Part shown: positions 21,015-22,701 of the stretch, in pieces
Numbering within the stretch: the stretch's first letter is position 1
Layout of the letters: each line of letters begins with the position of its first letter
From: Actinomycetes bacterium
Lineage (GTDB): Bacteria; Actinomycetota; Acidimicrobiia; Acidimicrobiales; Bog-793
Length of the DNA: 22,701 nucleotides
Reading direction: 5' to 3'
NCBI GenBank assembly: GCA_021821585.1
Contig: JAKACF010000010.1
Span: 1-22,701, forward strand
Position numbers and translations under genes: made by a program
The notes under the pieces: generated by a model
The model's database searches: none
The model's input: the letters and a program-made list of their open reading frames with translations, nothing else
Told to the model about the DNA's origin: nothing

Positions 21015-21512
21015 GTGTCCATGGGACTGAAGGCAAAGGTGGCCGCCGCCGCCGGCGGGGCGATGGTCCTCGCCGGCGCCGCCGGAGGCATCGCGTACGC
21101 CACCACCGCCGGCTCGTCGGCCGCTCCGGCGGCCTCGGCCCAGCTCCTCGGCTCGGCCGGGGCGGCCGGCAGCCACCTGCCTGCCGCCGGGCGGCCGTTC
21201 CTCCGCCACGAGGTGCGGATGGTGCTCCGCCACACGGTGCACGCCGAGCTCATCGTCCGGACCAAGCGCGGCTACGAGACCGTCGAGGTCGACCGGGGCG
21301 TCGTGACCTCCGACAGCGGGGCGACGATCACCATCAGGCGCCCGGACGGCCCGAGCGTGTCCGCGACCGTGACAGGCTCCACCCGCTTCGTCGGACTCAG
21401 CCGCTCCCAGCTCGTCTCCGGCGACAGGGCCATCCTCGTCCAGAGCGGCGGCGACGCCCTCCTCGTCGCCTCGCGGCCTCACCCACCGCTCACCGCCGCC
21501 AACGGCAGCTGA
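21015..21512 (+). CDS. Secreted protein with DUF5666-like domain
   Basis: This 165-residue exported protein begins with a Sec-type signal (MGLKAKVAAAAGGAMVLAGAAGGIAYA) followed by an Ala/Ser-rich linker. The remaining 90 residues form repeated beta strands: VDRGVVTSDSGATITIRRPDG, VSATVTGSTRFVG, LVSGDRAILVQSGGDALLVASRP. This pattern resembles DUF5666, a small domain of unknown function found in exported proteins; the match is by eye. GTG 21015 is chosen over ATG 21021 because GAAAGGAG lies 6 nt upstream. It stands just before a response regulator and sensor kinase, an arrangement that suggests a periplasmic or surface input or target of that two-component system (inference). Confidence 0.75.
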   Translation: MSMGLKAKVAAAAGGAMVLAGAAGGIAYATTAGSSAAPAASAQLLGSAGAAGSHLPAAGRPFLRHEVRMVLRHTVHAELIVRTKRGYETVEVDRGVVTSDSGATITIRRPDGPSVSATVTGSTRFVGLSRSQLVSGDRAILVQSGGDALLVASRPHPPLTAANGS

Positions 21513-21547
21513 GGCGGCGCTCGGCGGGCTCTGGAAGGCTGGAGCGC

Positions 21548-22231
21548 GTGGGCGACACGCCGGGAGCCGCCGGGACGGCCGTCGTGGTGGAGGACGACGA
21601 GCACATCGCTGAGCTGGTGGAGCTGTACCTGCGGCGCGAGGGCTTCCGGGTGCTGCGGGCGGCCGACGGCGAGCGCGGGCTCGAGCTCGTCCGCCGCGAG
21701 GGGCCCCGCGTGGTCGTTGTCGACGTCGGCCTCCCCGGCAGGCGCGACGGATTCGAGCTCTGCAGGGAGATCCGCTCGGCAAGCGACGTCCCCGTGCTGT
21801 TCCTCACCGCCCGGGACGACGAGGTCGACCGCGTGCTCGGGCTCGAGCTCGGGGCGGACGACTACCTCACCAAGCCGTTCTCGCCCCGCGAGCTCGTGGC
21901 CCGGGTCCGGGCGGTGCTCCGGCGCACCGACGCACCGAGGGCGCCGGCACGCCTCGTCGTCGGAGAGGTCGAGATCGACCCGGGCCGTCACGAGGTGCGC
22001 CGGGGCGGTCAGCCCGTCGAGCTGACGGCGAGGGAGTACGACCTGCTCGAGTACCTCGCCCGCAACGCCGGGCTCGTCCTCACCCGCCAGCAGCTGCTCG
22101 ACGGAGCGTGGGGGCGCGACTGGTACGGCGACCCCCGCACCGTCGACGTCCACGTCGCCCAGCTGCGGAGGAAGCTCGGCCGGGCGCTCCCCCTCTCGAC
22201 GGTGCGCGGGGTCGGGTACCGCATGGCATGA
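21548..22231 (+). CDS. OmpR/PhoB-family response regulator
   Basis: This 227-residue DNA-binding response regulator has an N-terminal receiver domain with VVVEDDEH (acidic pair Asp16, Asp17), the phosphoacceptor Asp59 in VVVVDVGLPG, the Thr of FLTARDD and the Lys of DDYLTKPFSP. A linker at 120-130 leads to a winged-helix domain (about 130-226) with VGEVEIDPGRHEVRRGG, LTAREYDLLEYLARNAG, RQQLLDGAWG, TVDVHVAQLRRKLG and VRGVGYRMA. All key residues are intact. The start is GTG 21548, with no strong ribosome binding site. It overlaps the sensor kinase by 4 nt (ATGA), so the two are cotranslated. Confidence 0.95.
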   Translation: MGDTPGAAGTAVVVEDDEHIAELVELYLRREGFRVLRAADGERGLELVRREGPRVVVVDVGLPGRRDGFELCREIRSASDVPVLFLTARDDEVDRVLGLELGADDYLTKPFSPRELVARVRAVLRRTDAPRAPARLVVGEVEIDPGRHEVRRGGQPVELTAREYDLLEYLARNAGLVLTRQQLLDGAWGRDWYGDPRTVDVHVAQLRRKLGRALPLSTVRGVGYRMA

Positions 22232-22701
22232 GACGGCGGCTCACGGTCACGCTGGTCGCGCTCGTCGCCGGCGCCCTGCTCGTCGCGGGAGCGGGCTCCC
22301 TTGTCGTCACCCACCGTGCCGCCCGGGCCGAGGCGACCCGTCAGCTGCTGCGCCAGGGCCGCGACTTCGCCTCGGCGGCCGGGCAGATCCGGACGCCGCT
22401 CGTGGTGCGCACGCTCGGCCGGGTGCTCCACCTCGAGGACTCGACGATCCTCCTCCTCGGCCCGTCCGGCCGTCCCGCCCGACCGGTCGGGCCGAGGCTG
22501 GCGGCACTCGACCTGCCCACCCGGGCGCTGATGGCGGGGAGGGCCGTCTCGGGCTCGCGCGGCGACCTCGTCTTTGCCGCCGTCCCGATGCGCCTGAGCC
22601 CGAGCATCCCGGTGCCGCCCGGCGACCGGCCGGTGCTCGTGATGACCCGCCGGATCGGGACCCTCCTTCCCGGTTGGACCTACCTCGTCCTCGTCGGGGG
22701 T
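22228..22701 (+). CDS. Two-component sensor histidine kinase, N-terminal part
   Basis: The open frame starts at ATG 22228 and runs for 158 codons to the end of the window with no stop. It opens with RRR and a first membrane helix (LTVTLVALVAGALLVAGAGSLVV, residues 5-27). An extracytoplasmic domain of about 120 residues follows (RQLLRQGRDFASAAGQI, then STILLLGPSGRP and VFAAVPMRLSP). A second membrane helix begins at the window edge (PGWTYLVLVGG). The HAMP, DHp and ATPase parts lie outside the window. Identity as a kinase is inferred from the membrane layout and from the ATGA overlap with the OmpR-type regulator. The extracytoplasmic region is not recognised as a known sensory domain. Confidence 0.8.
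   Translation, partial: MRRRLTVTLVALVAGALLVAGAGSLVVTHRAARAEATRQLLRQGRDFASAAGQIRTPLVVRTLGRVLHLEDSTILLLGPSGRPARPVGPRLAALDLPTRALMAGRAVSGSRGDLVFAAVPMRLSPSIPVPPGDRPVLVMTRRIGTLLPGWTYLVLVGG

Noticed and set aside
1..22701. CRISPR arrays, tRNA or rRNA genes, insertion sequences, prophage or attachment sites
   Set aside because: No spaced direct repeats, tRNA-like T-arm plus cloverleaf, transposase, integrase or phage genes were found on either strand.

Overview
The window is a GC-rich bacterial chromosome segment, almost certainly from an actinobacterium (Actinomycetota). Supporting signs are the very high G+C at third codon positions, frequent GTG starts, several promoter-to-start layouts typical of leaderless mRNAs, a DUF3039 protein (a family known mainly from actinobacteria), and the RsbW-like ATPase with a SigB/SigF-type promoter. 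A member of the Acidimicrobiia or a related deep lineage is possible, but the sequence does not settle it. No phage, insertion sequence, CRISPR array, rRNA or tRNA was seen. It reads as ordinary, densely packed chromosomal DNA.

Left part (1-7231, all minus strand). A first group reads, in transcription order: alaX (alanyl-tRNA editing), an alpha/beta hydrolase, ctaG (cytochrome c oxidase assembly), an MFS transporter overlapping ctaG by 4 nt, and the first codons of an FAD/NAD-binding oxidoreductase that leaves the window. A second group is hemerythrin-like protein 2, then an NADPH:quinone-reductase-like MDR enzyme, an MBL-fold hydrolase (GTGA overlap) and hemerythrin-like protein 1. Its theme is redox or oxygen handling.

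Middle (7232-13030). An RsbW-like ATP-binding protein is divergent from hemerythrin 2. Both have a GGGTAT box exactly 9 nt before their ATG, and the ATPase gene also has a GTTT box, giving a SigB/SigF-type promoter. Next come a formate/nitrite-family channel (minus), signal peptidase I, a SAM hydrolase (DUF62) and a DUF3039 protein (plus), a MalY/PatB-type PLP enzyme with a VOC-family protein (minus), and pxpA (5-oxoprolinase subunit A, plus).

Right part (13031-22701). An ArsR-type regulator and SRPBCC protein pair is driven by a consensus TTGACA/TATAAT promoter that overlaps a symmetric operator and predicts a leaderless mRNA. A 15-bp-stem hairpin separates this pair from a convergent lipoprotein of the phosphodiester-glycosidase family. 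ilvD follows on the minus strand. Divergent from ilvD is a fused pxpB-pxpC gene, so the 5-oxoprolinase complex is split between two loci about 4.2 kb apart. Last come a hexapeptide acyltransferase, a small tail-anchored protein, a site-2-protease-like M50 membrane peptidase with a CBS region, and a secreted DUF5666-like protein. That protein is followed by an OmpR-type response regulator and the start of its sensor kinase, which is cut by the window edge.

I found no clearly undescribed multi-gene system. The observations most worth testing are regulatory: the paired GGGTAT promoters at the hemerythrin/RsbW-like junction, the ArsR promoter-operator, the recurring TANNNT-N6-start layout, several strong hairpins, and the apparent CTG start of the MFS gene.
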